A stretch of 5,568 bases of DNA, taken from an uncultured archaeon. Its GTDB lineage: Archaea > Thermoproteota > Nitrososphaeria > Nitrososphaerales > CALBXV01. The position numbers were made by a program, and so were the translations under genes. The notes beneath the pieces were generated by a model. The model saw only the letters and a list, made by a program, of their open reading frames with translations, made no database searches and was not told the origin of the DNA. The stretch's first letter is position 1. The number at the start of each line of letters is the position of its first letter. Shown piece by piece: positions 4,100 through 5,568 of this stretch. The stretch is taken from contig CALBXV010000165.1 in the NCBI GenBank assembly GCA_937890045.1, positions 1-5,568 on the forward strand. The letters are read 5' to 3'.

Positions 4100-5314
4100 A
4101 TGAAAGAAATATATTTAGACCACGCCGCAACAACCTATGTTAGAGATGAAGTCTTGGGTGTAATGAATAAATACTTCCAAGATGAATATGGAAACCCTGG
4201 TAGTTTCCATACAATAGGTTTAAGGTCTAAGAGAGTTATAGATAGTTCAAGAGAACTTGTTAGAGATATTATTAATGCCAAACGGACAGATGAAATCATC
4301 TTTACTGGTAGTGGGACTGAGTCGGTAAATCTTGCAATAAAAGGTTTAGTGGAAAAGTTAGAACCACTTTATGGACCCGCCCACATTATTACTTCCACGA
4401 TTGAACACGAAGCAGTAATTGAAACATTAAATTACTTGGAGAAGGAACGAGGTTATAGTGTAACGAGAGTACCAGTTGATAAGTATGGTTTGGTTAATCC
4501 TAAAGATGTTGAAGATGCAATTCGTGAAGATACTATCTTGGTTACTATAATGTATGCTAATAATGAGATAGGAACTATACAGCCAATAGAACAAATTGGT
4601 AAGATATGTAGAAAGAAGAAAGTTTTATTTCATACCGATGCCTGTCAAGCAGGTGGAGTGTTGGATCTGAATGTAGAAAATCTAAATGTTGATATGATGA
4701 CTTTGAATGGTAGTAAGATATATGGACCCAAAGGCATCGGTATGTTATATAAAAAGAAATCAGTAAAGTTAGTTCCATTAATTCATGGGGGTGGACAAGA
4801 GTTTGGAATGAGAAGTGGAACAGAGAATGTAGCATTCATTGCTGGATTTGCTGAAGCATTAAGGTTGGTACAGAAAGAAAGATTTCATGAATCTAAAAGA
4901 TTGATAAAGTTGAGAAAGATGTTGGAAGATGGTATTATTAAAAACATACCTAAAACATTTATCAATGGACACCCGACAAAGAGATTACCAAATAATGCTA
5001 ACATAACCATATCAGATATTGAGGGTGAGGCAATGATGTTGTATTTAAATGAATTTGGGATATGTACTTCTACAGGAAGTGCTTGTACTTCTCAATCATT
5101 AGACCCATCTCATGTTATATTAGCCTGTGGATTACCCTATGAGGTAGCACACGGAACATTGAGATTTACATTGGGTAGAAAAACTACTAAAGAAGATATA
5201 GAAAGAATAATAAAAGTTCTACCAGATATAGTTAAAACATTAAGGAGAATATCTCCAGTTAATATAGATGTAGATAAGTTGGAGATACAAGGGGAGAAAG
5301 TTTATGTCAACTAA
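4100..5314 (+). CDS. Cysteine desulfurase, IscS/NifS type (PLP-dependent), 404 aa
   Basis: The enzyme takes sulfur from L-cysteine, giving alanine and a protein-bound persulfide for Fe-S clusters, tRNA thiolation or other thio-modifications in the cytoplasm. The whole fold is present at 404 aa, the same length as E. coli IscS. Key positions: YLDHAATT (5-12); GNPGSFH (31-37); SGTESVNLAI (71-80); His103 in IEHEAV; N155 in YANNEIG; HTDACQA with D180 and Q183; Lys206, the PLP Schiff-base lysine, in NGSKIYGPKG; GGQEFGMRSGTEN (231-243); and catalytic Cys329 in STGSACTS on the longer mobile loop of group I enzymes. The residue before Lys206 is Ser rather than the usual His. The C-terminal 20 residues (from about SPVNIDVDKLEI) do not resemble the IscU-binding tail of IscS, so the acceptor may differ. 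ATG 4100 lacks a clear ribosome binding site. No scaffold gene is adjacent. Confidence 0.95.
   Translation: MKEIYLDHAATTYVRDEVLGVMNKYFQDEYGNPGSFHTIGLRSKRVIDSSRELVRDIINAKRTDEIIFTGSGTESVNLAIKGLVEKLEPLYGPAHIITSTIEHEAVIETLNYLEKERGYSVTRVPVDKYGLVNPKDVEDAIREDTILVTIMYANNEIGTIQPIEQIGKICRKKKVLFHTDACQAGGVLDLNVENLNVDMMTLNGSKIYGPKGIGMLYKKKSVKLVPLIHGGGQEFGMRSGTENVAFIAGFAEALRLVQKERFHESKRLIKLRKMLEDGIIKNIPKTFINGHPTKRLPNNANITISDIEGEAMMLYLNEFGICTSTGSACTSQSLDPSHVILACGLPYEVAHGTLRFTLGRKTTKEDIERIIKVLPDIVKTLRRISPVNIDVDKLEIQGEKVYVN
5291..5296 (+). promoter_or_regulatory. Ribosome binding site inside the desulfurase gene end
   Basis: GGGGAG lies 7 nt before ATG 5304, within the last codons of the cysteine desulfurase. 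It supports the overlapping start of the next gene and separate initiation there rather than pure coupling. Confidence 0.6.
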
Positions 5315-5525
5315 TTATCTTGATAAAGAAGTAAACATAAATGATAAAATGTGGAGAGTTGCCGAGAAATGTTGGAAATACGGTACATCTGGTGGCATTA
5401 GGGAATGGTTTTATATATTAAATAGAGAAAGGGTTGATGGTACTTATGAAAGTTTTAATTTAGATGAAAATGATTTGTTTAAGATAGTATCAAGTGGAAG
5501 TGGGAGAGAAACAACATGGATGTAA
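5304..5525 (+). CDS. Small protein of unknown function overlapping the desulfurase, 73 aa
   Basis: ATG 5304 lies 11 nt inside the desulfurase gene with GGGGAG upstream, so the two are almost certainly cotranscribed. The product is small, soluble and aromatic-rich, with Trp residues at about 17, 24, 35 and 72. Its segments are NDKMWRVAEKCWKYGTSGG, then REWFYILNRERVDGTYESF and an acidic helix ENDLFKIVSSGSG. The pattern of a strand/turn with a conserved-looking GTSGG followed by WFYILNRE suggests a compact beta-rich binding domain. One cysteine (Cys23) is present. Its coupling to a sulfur-transfer enzyme makes a partner or acceptor role conceivable, but nothing in the sequence shows persulfide chemistry. 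No family was recognised. Confidence 0.72.
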   Translation: MSTNYLDKEVNINDKMWRVAEKCWKYGTSGGIREWFYILNRERVDGTYESFNLDENDLFKIVSSGSGRETTWM

Positions 5526-5568
5526 CAGATAAAGTCCATCCCGATGAAGGATGGTTCTATTCAGATAT
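5516..5568 (+). CDS. 5' end of the next gene (partial)
   Basis: ATG 5516 opens a frame that runs off the window end, reading MDVTDKVHPDEGWFYSD. It overlaps the previous gene by 10 nt and is preceded by GGGAGAG at 5502-5508 with 7-nt spacing, a good ribosome binding site. The overlap, the site and the ordinary polar composition support a real gene. Seventeen residues are too few for any functional call. Confidence 0.6.
   Translation, partial: MDVTDKVHPDEGWFYSD

Noticed and set aside
4575..4835. Minus-strand open frame of 86 codons
   Set aside because: It is antisense to the catalytic core of the cysteine desulfurase, including the PLP-lysine region, and is explained by that gene's codon use.

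Overview
The window is AT-rich (roughly one third G+C by eye) and carries about fifteen short genes, all on the + strand. They are packed head to tail, with ATGA or TGATG stop/start overlaps, 10-11 nt overlaps and Shine-Dalgarno sites of the AGGAG type. Only one gene, a cysteine desulfurase, has a clearly recognisable enzymatic identity. One-strand packing, very small orphan genes, an HNH-type zinc-finger protein and an isolated metabolic enzyme best fit the accessory region of a tailed phage (or a prophage or related mobile element) of a bacterium using Shine-Dalgarno initiation. No capsid, tail, terminase or replication gene is in view, so the phage assignment is an inference and the host cannot be named.

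Region 1 (1-1186): the tail of an upstream gene, a 39-residue single-span membrane peptide, a lipoprotein, a second exported protein whose first 38 nt closely resemble those of the lipoprotein, and a small soluble protein. Region 2 (1187-1791): a GC-richer hairpin element followed by a T-run, two poorly recognisable small genes (the second Cys/His-rich), and a 131-nt gap with promoter-like boxes and a long-range inverted repeat leading into a good ribosome binding site. Region 3 (1792-4083): an HTH plus HNH-like zinc protein with altered catalytic positions, then a translationally linked series made of a four-span membrane protein, a small helical protein, a small protein with a proline-rich linker, an N-anchored coiled-coil protein and an acidic small protein. 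Region 4 (4100-5568): a full-length IscS/NifS-type cysteine desulfurase, an overlapping 73-residue orphan, and the start of another gene that runs off the window.

As a unit, the window appears to encode one or a few polycistronic transcripts carrying envelope-directed proteins (lipoprotein, secreted protein, membrane peptide, four-span protein, anchored coiled coil), one putative DNA-binding regulator, and sulfur-mobilising chemistry. How these parts work together cannot be read from the sequence. The items most worth a second look are the hairpin at 1187-1266, the paired exported proteins, the catalytically altered HNH protein, and the desulfurase with no visible scaffold or acceptor partner.
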